A stretch of DNA of 64,000 nucleotides from Patiria miniata (Eukaryota; Echinodermata; Asteroidea; Valvatida; Asterinidae), in the NCBI RefSeq assembly GCF_015706575.1, contig NW_024037048.1:18927512-18991511 (forward strand). The letters are read 5' to 3'. The position numbers and the translations under genes are program-made. Positions 32,651 through 43,627 of this stretch are shown one piece after another. The notes under the pieces are model-generated. The model was not told the origin of the DNA. It saw only the letters and a program-made list of their open reading frames with translations, and ran no database searches. The number at the start of each line of letters is the position of its first letter. The stretch's first letter is position 1.

Positions 32651-33102
32651 CCAAAGATTTTAGGTGGAAAATGGACTGGAATATTGATGTTTAATATGTC
32701 GAGTTCCACTTGGCAAAGAAAATGAACTACTTAAGGGTTGTTCAATTTGCACTGAAAGTGATCAATACTAATATTTGAAAAATAACCCACAAGAATGTCA
32801 AAGGTTGGACACAATTAACAGATGTTGCAAGACTGGACTTAAAATCACACAAACCAGGGACTAAGCGTAAAGTGGATACTGGTAAAGCTTTAAGTGTATT
32901 GTCTCCATGCATGGACAAAAGAGGGCGCTTTATAGTCAAACAAGCAGAAGCCGGAATGAGGGACACTTCACTGGTTCACTCATGCTGGTTATCGTGTATT
33001 TGGTACCAGCATTTATAAGCCACGATGGCGGCCAAATGGCCCTCGTTGATGGTTTTCTCTGTGGAAGGGGTGGGGGTGCTTGAGCGAAGAAGGAGATTCT
33101 AC

Positions 33103-33391
33103 CTTCTCGTTGAGCGTAGTGACTCCTTCCTTGCTGATCTTCCAAGGAAACTTCTCTGTGGTCTCCCCTGCTTCCTCATCCAGCATCCAGGGTTTGGACA
33201 GCTCCTTGAACCGTCTCAGGCTCTACCCCTCCACGTCCGAGCAGTTGATGCGGAACTTGCTGAGCATGTTGGCCATGTTCATCTTCTCCCTGTTCATTTG
33301 CTCCTTCTTGCCCGTGGCGGCAAAGACGCGCAGCTTGCATTTCTCCCAGTTGGATTTCAAGGAGATGAGGTTGGGATGAGTAGGGTCAAGC
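33103..33391 (-). pseudogene. SLC12 C-terminal exon (GLTLLIP type), copy 2, deleted
   Basis: Minus-strand copy of the 320-bp exon. It keeps SNWEKCKLRVFAATGKKEQM and MLSKFRINCSDVE but has lost about 30 bp after SDVE and runs into a stop. The start (CTTGACCCTACTCATCCC) also carries a 1-bp change of frame. Splice sites are visible. Confidence 0.8.
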
Positions 33392-33613
33392 CTGGGGGGG
33401 GGGGGGGGTGGGAGGTGGGGGCGGAGGGGGGGGGGTTCACAAACAAAAATTATACAGAGCATTATTTCCCTTTGACATAAAGCATGTGTTTCCTTCGACA
33501 TGCAGCCATCCAGAATAACCTGAGAGATCTCTGAAAGGCTCCCTGAAATGAATTGGACACTGAAACAAAATAATAAAGCCAACCAAGAACAAAAGTTTGG
33601 TGTTTTCTATTAG

Positions 33614-34258
33614 GCCAAAAAAAAAAGTCGGTCTCTGGTCGGCACGCGGGTCAATCTTTTTTTTTTCCAAAATGTTCTGTGGTAGCTCCAACAGCGCCCT
33701 CTATTGCCGCACCTTCTCAATTTTTTTTTTACCAAAGAGCACCAAGGAATTGGAAATTGCACCAAGAGAGCACCATCGAGAGCACCAAGGCAAATTATGG
33801 AGGACACCAATGTACATGAAGACACCAAAAAAGCAAAATAGTACCCCACCTTGGGCCAAGTTCGCGCAAGGACTATAGTTGACCAATGGTTAACTAACGT
33901 TTGCCCGAACTCTGTCTAGTCGACGGTGATTGACTACGCTAGTCGACTATTTGGAACCAGCCTACTGGGGTTGGTTGCTCCGCTGGTAACCAATAGCCGT
34001 GCGTATTCATAACGCTAGCAGAGAGCCAGGATCCAGAAGTTTTGCGATGACATTTTGACCAGCATTTGACTGGAGACGTTCGCACGTTTGCTATTAGTGC
34101 GCAGGCGTAAGGTACGTCACAAATCAACCACTAGTCGACTAATGGTCCTTGCCCGAACTTGGCTTATCTGTACAATCCAAGCTTGGAAAGAAAAAGCCTC
34201 GTCCCCGCGTCATTCCGGAACTTTGGTCTGACCAGAGACCGAATATTTTATGTTTGGC
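33614..34258. mobile_element. MITE with GCCAAAAAAAAAAGTC ends, copy 1
   Basis: Inverted ends GCCAAAAAAAAAAGTCGGTC and GACCGAATATTTTATGTTTG-GC, flanked by TTAG on both sides. Relatives of the host sequence without the insert read TTCTATTACATATAAAAAAC (for example near 34393), so the insertion is directly visible. The same family is at 37012-37388. Confidence 0.7.
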
Positions 34259-34568
34259 CTTAGATATAAAAAACAACTGTGTTTAACATCCAGAATAACC
34301 TGAGAGATCTCTGAAAGGCTCTGTGAAATGAATTGGACACTGAAACAAATATTAAAATAATATCGCCAACCAAGAACAAAAAGTGTGGTGTTTTCTATTA
34401 CATATAAAAAACAACTGTGTGGTAGGGTAGGTAAAAATCTGTTTTGGGGGTTTGAAATTTCTATAGCCTAAAAATATAAGGTGGGATGATAGTCATTAAA
34501 ATTTACTTTTTTTCTCTATTTTGCATGCATTAGTTAACATGTGAATCATTCACACAGCAATAACTTAC

Positions 34569-34680
34569 AATCAGCACTGCTCCGCATATGAGAAGGCTTG
34601 TGCTCTTGGTGATATGGGAGACGAAGTGAACCAGGGCAGGCCTGCATCCAGGGCGACCAGTCAATGCAATAATCTGTGGC
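34569..34680 (-). pseudogene. SLC12 exon ([20 protein letters not shown]), copy 1, open
   Basis: A 112-bp exon on the minus strand between CCTGTACAG| and ATT|GTAAGT. It reads [20 protein letters not shown], then [18 protein letters not shown], matching [38 protein letters not shown] of NCC, the start of the cytosolic C-terminal domain. The frame is intact, but exons between this and the membrane exon at 35.6 kb are absent. Confidence 0.8.
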
Positions 34681-34712
34681 CTGTACAGGGAAATACAACA
34701 ATCCACAAATTG

Positions 34713-34786
34713 AAAGGAAGAGGGAATAGAACCTGGGACCTCTGGATTGCCGTTCCAGTGCTCTACCAACTGAGCTACCAAGCTCC
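34713..34786 (-). ncRNA. degenerate tRNA-like sequence (SINE head or tRNA pseudogene), copy 1
   Basis: The minus strand has an A box (TAGCTCAGTTGGTAGAGCA), a perfect 5-bp anticodon stem with loop ACGGCAA (anticodon GGC) and a B-box-like GGTTCTATTCC. T-stem and acceptor pairing are poor, so it is probably a tRNA-derived repeat rather than a working tRNA. It sits in the intron just before the SLC12 exon and was duplicated with it. Confidence 0.55.
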
Positions 34787-34789
34787 ATC

Positions 34790-35562
34790 GTGTTTAGTCC
34801 CCCCACTTTGTCAATGTCTATGTTAAGAATAGGCATTGGTCAGAGTTGTAATGACTCGAGTCGACTCGAGTCACAATTTTATGCAAAATTTATGTTCATG
34901 TTACTTATTTGCGAATACAGTTCGGTACAGCCGCCGCTTGTAGTGTACAAACATACAACGTGTCACAGACTCCCGCCTTGTGGTTCTGAAACGCACAAAA
35001 TAACATTCCGGAACCGGACTTTAAACGCATTTTCCAATCCGTTGTTTCATCATTGGCTTTGAGCGATTTCTTATTAAGCTATATGATTCCAACGCCGTCT
35101 AAATGTATACCCTCCTTTTAAAAATCAAATAGATACTTGCCCACTTTTAAAAATTCAGAAATATGTGTATAATGCAGTTTGGTTTTGATGTTGTCAGCGA
35201 TCAGCAACACCTCATGTGCGAGCTTGTGCGGTTCAGTTTCTAAAGAATGAGTGTCATATTTGGTAGAATTCTGTATTCCATTGTACAACACTGTATTTAT
35301 TCCTGGATGAATCCATACAACCATAGAGTGCTGGGGCGGTTTGGGGCGGTATAAGGAGTAACAGGCAGGGCACTTTGAGGGGCAGGGACTAATGACTTCA
35401 TTGCATTATGCTTAGTGCTTTTTTTAATCATTTGGATAATGGCTAAGTGAACATGCTTCTATAGACGAGCTACATTCATTTATCATTGATTATCTGCTGA
35501 TCCTAAATTGAAGGTTATGCGACTCTGCAAATATCACGAGAAGGAAGATTGTGTTGACTTAC
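34790..35562 (-). other. duplicated intron, no exon recognised
   Basis: The part up to about 35030 recurs at 39510-39750 ('acagactcccgccttgtggt', 'ccggactttaaacgcatttt'). In an SLC12 gene this interval should include exons for the last membrane helices; I see none, which supports a deleted fragment. Confidence 0.5.
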
Positions 35563-35685
35563 CAATGGCTATGCAGGCAGCTGTGATAAAGAACGCCAGG
35601 ATGTGGGCTCTACGTGGCTCATCCCCCGGCCTAGAACCAACAGCACAGAACTCCATCTTGGGCACAATCTTGTCCTTGTACCAGC
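35563..35685 (-). pseudogene. SLC12 membrane-region exon (EPRRAHILAFFI), open
   Basis: A 123-bp exon on the minus strand between CTGAAG| and CATTG|GTAAG. It reads WYKDKIVPKMEFCAVGS, RPGDEPRRAHILAFFITAA, CIAIG and matches the SLC12 stretch CKD.IYP...FGKGYGKNNEPLRGY.LT..IA. in the transmembrane domain. It is the most upstream SLC12 exon in the window. Truncated copies with a different 3' half are at 31.7 and 63.0 kb. Confidence 0.75.
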
Positions 35686-36007
35686 CTTCAGAAAAAGAAA
35701 AAAACAGTCAATTGTTATTTAATGATCGTTAACTTGGTTATCGTTCAGATCGGAGTAAACTTGAAGTTAACACAACCTAGATATACCTCACGGTATACCA
35801 AACGTTAAATCTGACACCGTGGCAGCAAGGAGATTTCCACCTTTCTATGAATATGCATTTGAATGAGCATGACGACTATTTATAAAAGATATAGACATAT
35901 ATCATACTCGGCAATAGGGATAGTCAGTGGAAAGAACTTGGGACAGGTGTGTACAAAGTTACGCGCAAGACTCAGACTTGTTTTAAGCGAATTACTGAGA
36001 AGACAAC

Positions 36008-36735
36008 CATAATTATTGGTAATGAGGATACTTTTATTATGGAGTAGATTAACCATCTTGGTTAGGAGGATAGTTTTTTAGAAGGGAATTATGAAGGAGA
36101 CTAACCATCTTGGCTAGGAGGATTTTTTTTTAGAAGGGAACTATGGAGGAGACTTTAACCAGCTTGGCTCAGAGGATATTTTTAGAAGGAAATTATGGAG
36201 GAAATTGATCATCTTGGCTGAGGATATGTTTTAGAAGGGCACTATGGAGGAGACTAACCATCTTGGCTCGGAGGTTTAAAAAAAAGAAGGAATTATGGAG
36301 AAGACTTAACCATCGTGGCTAGGATGATATTTTTTAGAAGGGAATTACAGAGGAGATTAACCATCTTGGCTAGGAGAATATTTTTTTAAGAAGGGAATTA
36401 TGGAGGAGACGAAGCATCATGGTTAGGAAGATATTTGTTTTAGAAGGGATTTATTGAGATGACTAACCATCCCGGCTAAAGGACATTTTTAGAAAGAATT
36501 TATGGAAGAGACTAACAATCTACGGCTAGAAGGACATTTTTTTAAGAAGGGAATTATGGAGGAGACGAACCATCATGGTTAGGAAGATATTTGTTTTAGA
36601 AAGGATTAATGGCTAGGAGGATGTTTTTAGAAGGGAATTATGGAGAAAGCTATAACCATCTTGGCTAGGGGAATATGTTTTTAAAGCAATTAATGAGGAT
36701 ATTAACCATCTTGGCTAGGAGGATATATTGTTGTT
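36008..36735 (-). repeat. ~51-bp minisatellite, locus C (inverted)
   Basis: Same unit and orientation as locus B, with the same flanking block (35715-36005), so it is a duplicate of 31.7-32.65 kb with its own copy-number changes. Confidence 0.85.
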
Positions 36736-37011
36736 TTTTCCATTTTTGTGAAACTGTTTTATAGAAGAATATTTCATCAAGTATTAAATATCGTGACAAA
36801 TGACGAATTAGTTATAATGCAGGCTAGGGGGCCGGCTTACCTTAATGAGGAAAAAGGATTTGATATTTGAAGGAAGGAGGTTAATGGAAACATTTTCCAG
36901 ATCCTCCCCCCCCCCCCCCCAGCCAAAGCTAGATCCACCCCTGTTTAGGATTTCATGCTAGTTTCTGCTATAGTGAGTAGGTTTACGTAATTGTGAAGTA
37001 AGTGCCCTTAG

Positions 37012-37388
37012 GCCAAAAAATAAAAGTCTCCGGTTTCTGGTATGCGCGCACGTCGCCGTAGCCATGCGCGTCGGCAAAATGAAAAAAAATTTTTTCAATG
37101 AAAGATGATGTCTCAAAACCACCAAACTCACTGGTTTGACTGGAATCCTGCTGCTGCACAATTTTAACGTGTTTTTAGATGGGGTTATATGATCAAGGAT
37201 AAGCTTGATGTGGCCTCTCTGGACTCCCATATATTTGCACTAGTCTAAGACTTAGTTTAGTCGGGCACCATTTGCAGTCATCAGCCGACATTTGAAGCAA
37301 AAAAGTCAGGTAAAAAAAAAAAAACGGGTCGCCGTACCACTTTTTGGACAAGCTCCATACCAGAAACCGGAGACTTTTTTTTTTTGGC
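37012..37388. mobile_element. MITE with GCCAAAAAA ends, copy 2, with empty sites in window
   Basis: A 377-bp inverted-repeat element (GCCAAAAAATAAAAGTCTCC ... GGAGAC-T-run-GGC) flanked by CTTAG on each side (37007-37011, 37389-37393). The same host sequence without the insert, GTGCCCTTAGATTAGCC, is present at about 28860 and 49480, so this is a clear insertion after the blocks were duplicated. The inner arms also pair around CTCCGGTTTCTGGTA. Confidence 0.85.
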
Positions 37389-37628
37389 CTTAGATTAGCC
37401 ACTCATTATTTTCATGGGAATTGCCAACACTACAACAGACATTTTTGCATGACACTTAGAAATTACGGCTTTTGCAAAAGTGTAAACAATCAGTTACAGG
37501 GGATAACTTCTGTGCTTACAGGGATAGCGCAGGATTTCTGTGCTAGTGTGCTAGATCATCAGCACAGAATTGTGTGCTTAAACCATGAAATTGAGTCTAT
37601 TGAGTTAGTAGTGGCTCTGTGTACTTAC

Positions 37629-37695
37629 ATGACAATGAGCTGAGCCTCCTGGAATGTTGGAGAAGCATTTCACGGATCCGCATCTGTCTGTTGGT
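37629..37695 (-). pseudogene. SLC12 exon (RQMRIRELL), copy 2, 1-bp deletion
   Basis: Same exon as 29105-29172 but 67 bp: one G is missing (CTCCTGGAATG for CTCCTGGGAATG), which shifts the frame. Donor and acceptor are kept. Confidence 0.75.
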
Positions 37696-38160
37696 CTGAA
37701 AAAAAAAAAAAAAATTTCAGGCGAAAAAATGGAGTGATTTATTGATGTTTAATAAAGTCGAGTTCCATGCACTTGGCAAATCAAATGAACTGAGAGTTGT
37801 ACGGAAAAATGGATTGAAAGTGATCAATCTCATTATTGAAAATAACCCACCAGAATGTTGGGCACGATTAACAGATGTTGCAAGACTGGACCTAAAAACC
37901 ACAAACCAGGGACTAAGCGTAAAGTGGATACTGGGAAAGCTTTAAGTGTATTGTCTCCATGCATGGACAAAAGAGGGCGCTTTATAGTCAAACAAGCAGA
38001 AGCCGGAATGAGGGACACTTCACTGGTTCAGTCATGCTGGTTATCGTGTATTTGGTGACAGCATTTATAAGCCACGATGGCGCCCAAATGGCCCTTGTTT
38101 ATAGTTTTCTCTGTGGGGGGGGGGGGGGGGGGGTGCTTGAGCGCAAGGAGGAGATTCTAC

Positions 38161-38480
38161 CTTCTCGTTGAGCGTAGTGACTTCCTCCTTGCTGATCTTC
38201 CAAGGAAACTTCTCCGTGGTCTCCCCTGCTTCCTCATCCAGCATCCAGGGTTTGGACAGCTCCTTGAACCATCTCAGGCTCTCAGTCCTTGGCTTCTTGT
38301 TCAGGTCCGGGATGACCTCCACGTCCGAGCAGTTGATGCGGAACTTGCTGAGCATGTTGGCCATGTTCATCTTCTCCCTGTCCATTTGCTCCTTCTTGCT
38401 CGTGGTGGCAAAGACGCGCAGCTTGCATTTCTCCCAGTTGGATTTCATGGAGATGAGGTGATCGATGAGTAGGATCAAGC
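38161..38480 (-). pseudogene. SLC12 C-terminal exon (GLILLIDHLI...), copy 3, fully open
   Basis: The best copy of the 320-bp exon and open throughout on the minus strand: GLILLIDHLISMKSNWEKCK, MDREKMNMANMLSKFRINC, SDVEVIPDLNKKPRTES, LRWFKELSKPWMLDEEAGET, TEKFPWKISKEEVTTLNEK, then a GTAGAA donor. It covers the SLC12 stretch from GLTLLIPYLL to PWKISDEE. The acceptor uses a C/A-rich tract next to a long C run. Neighbouring exons of the same copy (37.6, 39.1, 39.3 kb) are broken, so an intact transporter is unlikely. Confidence 0.88.
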
Positions 38481-38951
38481 CTGGGGGTGGTGGGAGGTGG
38501 GGGCAGAGGTTGGGGGGGGGGGGGTTCACAAACAAAAATTATACAGAGCATTGTATAAAGCATGTGTTTCCTTAGACATGCAGCCATCCAGAATAACCTG
38601 AGAGATCTCTGAAAGGCTCCATGAAATGAATTGGACACTGAAACATAATAAAATAATCAGGCCAACCAAGAACCAAAAGTGTGGTGTTTTCTACCACATA
38701 CAAAAAACAACTGTGTGGTAGGGTAGGTAAAATCTGTTTTGGGGGTTTGACATTTCAATAGCCTAAAATATAGGGTGGGATGATAGTCATTAAAATTTCC
38801 TTTTTTCTCTACTTTAATTTGCATGCATTAATTAACATGTGAATCATTCTGCCGACTACTGACCAATTAACTTACACAAAAATAAATATAAAGTTTATAG
38901 TTTTCACTGTGGGGGGGGGGGGGGTGCTTGATCCCAAGGAGGAGATTCTAC

Positions 38952-39096
38952 CTTCTCTTTGAGCATGGTGATTCTTCCTTGCTGATCTTCCAAGGAAACT
39001 TCTCCGTGGTCTCCATGCTGCTTCCACATCCAGCATCCAGGGTTTGGATAGCTCCTTGATGATCGTGTTGGTCTTGATCTTACCCAACCCACCAAT
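38952..39096 (-). pseudogene. chimeric SLC12 exon, copy 2
   Basis: Same structure as 29643-29788: TCTAG acceptor, GGLGKIKTNTIIKEL, then SKPWMLDVEAA and the frame-shifted tail. The C run after its donor is shared with the other copies. Confidence 0.7.
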
Positions 39097-39291
39097 CTAG
39101 ACGGAAACCAGTCAGGAAGGAAAATTTGAATGCATTTGCTCTAAATAAATTGTGTCCAGGTCTTGGAAAAGACCAACGTGAACGCTGCAAAAAGCCAAAA
39201 ACCTGGACAATCTTGTTTGATGATCATAATGTTTCATAAGGATAAGCTTTCATCAAATCACACACAACCTGCGACTGTAGCAATAACTTAC

Positions 39292-39402
39292 GATCAGCAC
39301 TGCTCCGCATATGAAAGGCTTGTGCTCTTGGTGATATGGGAGACGAAGTGAACCAGGGCAGGCCTGCATCCAGGGCGACCAGTCAATGCAATAATCTGTG
39401 GC
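39292..39402 (-). pseudogene. SLC12 exon ([15 protein letters not shown]), copy 2, 1-bp deletion
   Basis: Same as 34569-34680 but one base shorter (ATGAAAGG for ATGAGAAGG), which breaks the frame near LLICG. Acceptor and donor are kept. Confidence 0.75.
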
Positions 39403-39434
39403 CTGTACAGGGAAATACAACCATCCACAAATTG

Positions 39435-39508
39435 AAAGGAAGAGGGAATAGAACCTGGGACCTCCGGATTGCCGTTCCAGTGCTCTACCAACTGAGCTAC
39501 CAAGCTCC
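39435..39508 (-). ncRNA. degenerate tRNA-like sequence, copy 2
   Basis: Duplicate of 34713-34786; one anticodon-stem pair is changed (TCCGG for TCCAG, still pairing through G-T). Same A and B boxes. Confidence 0.5.
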
Positions 39509-39885
39509 ATCGTGTTTAGTCTCCCACTTTGTCAATGTCTATGTTAAGAATAGGCATTGGTCAGAGTTGTAATGACTCGAGTTGACTTGAGTCACAATAT
39601 TATGCAAAATTTATGTTCACGTTACTTTGCGAATTCAGTACGGTACAGCCGCCGCTTGTAGTGTACAATCATACAACGTGTCACAGACTCCCGCCTTGTG
39701 GTTCTGGAACGCACAAAAATATTCCGGAACCGGACTTTAAACGCATTTTATATACTTTCGCTGCTCAGTTCATTGAATTTGAAAAATGATTGTAAATTTG
39801 TAGGTGTTCAGTACTGACAGTAGCTTGAGTAAGTCCAGCTGACATGTTCCATATTCATTCACATGTGAAACATTGTCAGCTGGAG

Positions 39886-40371
39886 TTACTCTAGCCCATA
39901 AATGTGGCCTATTTACTGGACTGCCTCCGTAAACATAGGCCACACATCCACATGTACAAAAACGTGTCGCACTTCGCCAAATTTTGATTTTCACATTTAG
40001 GCTTAGTTAGTAGGATTTTTTTGCTTTAGAAGTATACTCACCCTATTTATAGGCTAGTCAGAAAGTACTGCCTTTTTCAGATGTCTAATTTTTGTGAAAT
40101 TTCATGTTGAAATTTGGATACGCAAACGTGTAAAAATGAATCTGAAAATTTCACAAAAAATATACATCTGAAAAAGGCAGCACTTTCTGATAAGCTATAA
40201 AGAGGGTGACTATGCTTAGTTCTAAAGCAAAAAAAACCTACAAACTAAGCCTAAATGCGCAAATCAAAATTTGGCAAAGTGCGACACGTTTTTGTACATG
40301 TGGATGTGTGGCCTATGTTTACGGAGGCAGTCCAGTAAATTGGCCACATTTATGGGGCTAGAGTTACTCAA
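39886..40371. mobile_element. fold-back element, ~235-bp inverted arms
   Basis: GAGTTACTCTAGCCCATAAA at the left is inverted at the right (ATTTATGGGGCTAGAGTTACTC). The arms continue through GGCCTA..TTTACTGGACTGCC and a TACATGTGGATGTG segment to a centre near 40125, with about 485 bp in all. The open frame running through it is an artefact of the arms. Confidence 0.8.
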
Positions 40372-40569
40372 GCATGTCAAGGGAGCAACTATAAGATGCA
40401 GGGCCACGCAGGAGCAAGGGTTTTTATTTTGCTTGGAGGCTTGGATGGAGGCCGGCGATGTGAGGATAGGAGTAATAGGCTACAATATAAGAATATGCAA
40501 ACCTGCAAAAAGTGCTAAGTACAGCGAATGCACTTGTCTTCTCATCAATGATCAGAATGGGAAGGGAGG

Positions 40570-40690
40570 GCGCTTGTGCGTCGGGGCACGGAGCCACGGA
40601 GCCACGGAGTCGTGGAGTCGCGGAGTCCCAGAGACTAGTCGCGGGGCACTGGAGACGCGGAGGCGCAGAGGCGCAGAGGCGCGCGCCGCC
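40570..40690 (+). repeat. GC-rich short tandem repeats
   Basis: Runs of CACGGAGC-, GAGTCGCG- and GAGGCGCA-type 8-9-bp repeats in otherwise AT-rich sequence, ending at a GAGGGCGC motif. Confidence 0.6.
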
Positions 40691-40784
40691 GATAGAGGGC
40701 GCAATTCTTTTTACGGTATTTTTTTACAAAGGAAGGTTACAAGGGGGAGGGCGACGGGGCACTGGAGTGGCTTTGTGTACTTAC

Positions 40785-40852
40785 ATGACAATGAGCTGAG
40801 CCTCCTGAGAATGTTGGAGAAGCAATTCACGGATGCGTATCTGTCTGTTGGT
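40785..40852 (-). pseudogene. SLC12 exon (RQIRIRELL), copy 3, open
   Basis: Same 68-bp exon as 29105-29172 with a few substitutions; reads TNRQIRIRELLLQHSQEAQL then IVM. Splice sites intact. The sequence below it differs from the other copies from about 40770 down, so the block is broken there. Confidence 0.75.
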
Positions 40853-41314
40853 CTGAAAAAAAAAATTCAGGCGAAAACATGGAGTGATTTATTGAAGTTT
40901 AATAAAGTCGAGTTCCATGCACTTGGCAAATCAATGACCCGAGAGTTGTATGGAAAATGGATTGAAAGTGATCAATCTCATTATTGAAAATCACCCACCA
41001 GAATGTCAAAGGTTGGACACAATTAACAGATGTTGCAAGACTGGACTTAAAATCACACAAACCAGGGACTAAGCGTAAAGTGGATACTGGGAAAGCTTTA
41101 AGTGTATTGTATTCATGCATGGACAAAAGAGGGCGCTTTATAGTCAAACAAGTAGAAACCGGAATGAGGGACACTTCACTGGTTCACTCATGCTGGTTAT
41201 CGTGTATTTGGTACCAGCATTTATAAGCCACGATGGCGCCCAAATGGCCCTCGTTTATAGTTTTCTCTGTGGAGGGGGGGGGGGGTGTGCTTAAGCGCAA
41301 GAAGGAGATTCTAC

Positions 41315-41632
41315 CTTCTCGTTGAGCGTAGTGACTTCTTCCTTGCTGATCTTCCAAGGAAACTTCTCCGTGGTCTCCCCTGCTCCTGACCCAGCATCCA
41401 GGGTTTGGCCAGCTCCTTGAACTTTCTCAGGCTCTACTCCTTGGGCTTCTTGTTCAGGTCCGGATGACCTCCATGTCCGAGCAGTTGATGCGGAACTTGC
41501 TGAGCATGTTGGCCAAGTTCATCTTCTCCCTGTCCATTTGCTCCTTTTTGCCCGTGGTGGCAAAGACGCACAGCCTGCATTTCTCCCAGATGGATTTCAA
41601 GGAAATGAGGTGAGGGATGAGTAGGGTCAAGC
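41315..41632 (-). pseudogene. SLC12 C-terminal exon (GLTLLIPHLI...), copy 4, frameshifted
   Basis: Reads GLTLLIPHLISLKSIWEKCR, then MDREKMNLANMLSKFRINC, and leaves the frame after EVIR through a 1-bp loss. Splice sites kept. Confidence 0.85.
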
Positions 41633-42085
41633 CTGGGGGTGGTGGGGGGGGGGGGGGGGTCACAAACAAAATTATACAGAGCATTATTTCCCTTTGACAT
41701 AAAGCATGTGTTTCCTTAGACATGCAGCCATCCAGAATAACCTGAGAGATCTCTGAAAGGCTCCTTGAAAAGAATTGGATACTGAAACATATATTAAAAT
41801 AATATCGCCAACCAAGAACAAAAATTGTGGCGTTTTCTATTACATATAAAAAAACATCTGTGTGGTAGGGTAGATAAAAATCTGTTTTGGGGTTTGACAT
41901 TTCTATAGCCTAAAAATATAGGGTAGGATGATAGTCATTGAACTTTTTTCTCTATTTTGCATGCATTAGTTAACATGTGGATCATTCTGCACTACTGACC
42001 AACTTACACAAAAATAAATATAACGTTGATAGTTTTCACTGGGGGGGGGGGGGGGGGTGCTTGAGCGCAAGGAGGAGAATTCTAC

Positions 42086-42231
42086 CTTCTCGTTGAGCAT
42101 AGTGAATTCTTCCTTGCTGATCTTCCATGGAAACTTCTCCGTGGTCTCCAGGCTGCTTCCTCATCCAGCATCCAGGCTTTGGAGAGCTCCTTGATGATTG
42201 TGTTGGTCTTGATCTTACCCAACCCACCAAT
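42086..42231 (-). pseudogene. chimeric SLC12 exon, copy 3
   Basis: Same head-tail chimera as 29643-29788, with TCTAG acceptor and GTAGAA donor. It lies about 860 bp downstream (on the minus strand) of the exon at 43092-43226, the order expected for SLC12. Confidence 0.7.
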
Positions 42232-42239
42232 CTAGACGG

Positions 42240-43090
42240 AAACCAATCAGGAAGGAAAATTTGAATGCATTTGCTCTAAATAAATTGTGTCCAACCAACG
42301 TTGGTGCTGCAAAAAGTGAAAAACCTCGACAAATCTGGTTTAATGATCTTGTTATACATTTTGCAACTTTGACTTAATTTTTTAAAGACCTGCTTGCATT
42401 TTACTCAAACTTTTATCAAAATTCATTCCGCAAAGTCTCTTACTTCTAAATACTCAACTGTGAGTATACATTTCGATACTCAAAATACTCATCGAAATAC
42501 TCATTAAAATAATTCACCAGAGGTAAACAAGACTTGTAAAAAGGTACTCAACTAATACAAAACCTCAGGATTCATTGAAAACAAATGAATCGACTCATAA
42601 AGTAGTACTCAGTAAAAAGTAGTCTACATGTCAAAAAAAACCTACTCAACTCATACTCGACTTATATCGCAGACTGCTTCACTCGTCAAGCAGACTCGAC
42701 TTAAAAGACCGAAATTATCAAACAGTACCTCAATCCATTTAAAACTGGTGTTCCAGAGTCCCTAACTTAACTCAACTAAACTCAACTTATAGATTCAAGT
42801 TTCAAACACGGGCAAAGTTCTTGTATTATAATTTTCCATTGATTAGACGCTGGAGTCATTCTTCTGAACGAATGCAACACTTAACCTTTGGACGACTTTC
42901 ATACTAGTTGCTCCTCAACGTTTCAAACGTCAAACTTAATTCAACTCTTTGGAATAATTTAGTTCGGCACTTCTCTGAATGCTAGTCGGAAACGCGTGTT
43001 GTTGTCAAAAGGTACACAACTCATCAAAATGCAGAAAACTTGAGCTATCCACGCATACTCAGGTCTGACCCTGATCCCCTCATAAGCCTA
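42240..43090 (-). other. duplicated intron, no exon recognised
   Basis: Intron between two SLC12 exons; 47460-48305 is a close copy. It contains many ACTCAAC/TACTCA-type short repeats but no coding similarity. Confidence 0.55.
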
Positions 43091-43091
43091 C

Positions 43092-43226
43092 CTGCATGAG
43101 TGCTAATGCCCCGGTTCTTAGCGTAGGGCTTGCTACCATGGCTGGGAATGCCTTGATCTTCTGAACATCCACCCATTTCTCCTGAGAGTCTGTCAGAAGC
43201 TCCATCAAATGTGTACTCTGCTCACC
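43092..43226 (-). pseudogene. SLC12 exon (VDVQKIKAFPAMV), copy 1, open
   Basis: A 135-bp, 45-codon exon on the minus strand between CATACAG| and ATGCAG|GTAGGC. It reads GEQSTHLMELLTDSQEKWVD, VQKIKAFPAMVASPTLRTGA, LALMQ, matching NCC ...[31 protein letters not shown]. Length divisible by three, no stop, both splice sites good. Confidence 0.8.
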
Positions 43227-43627
43227 CTGTATGAAAGGCGGGACAAAATGTTTCCCGTTAAAGCTTTAAAGAAATTAATACTCTACTAAAATAATAATTA
43301 AAAATATGGCAAGATTACCATATGCGAAGTTCACTAATTTTCCTCTGTACTGACTAACAAGCCCCCAGATGGAAAGATTTCCATATACGAAGTTCACTCA
43401 ACACTCTGTGTACAAACCCTATGAGAGTGGACTGAAAAATTATAAGTGTTTTCTAAGAAAATGCTTGTATTTTCTCACTGCTCAAATTGACTTGATGACA
43501 TAAAATTGCTATCTGGGGGAAAGATTTCCATATACGAAGTTCACTAATTTTTCTCTGTATTGACTGTTCTAACAGTAACAAGCCCCCAGAGAGCAATTTA
43601 GGCCGACATGTACAGTATAGTCGTGTT

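Noticed and set aside
34713-34786. Functional tRNA-Ala(GGC)
   Set aside because: T-stem and acceptor stem do not pair well and the loop lacks T33; a tRNA-derived repeat or pseudogene is more likely.
38065-38160. Proline- or glycine-run protein ends next to SLC12 exons
   Set aside because: They are translations of poly-C/poly-G intron tracts beyond the splice sites; the exons end at 38161 and equivalents.
40271-40987. A 238-codon open frame on the plus strand
   Set aside because: It crosses the right arm of a fold-back element, GC-rich simple repeats and an SLC12 exon on the opposite strand; no domain or consistent codon pattern.
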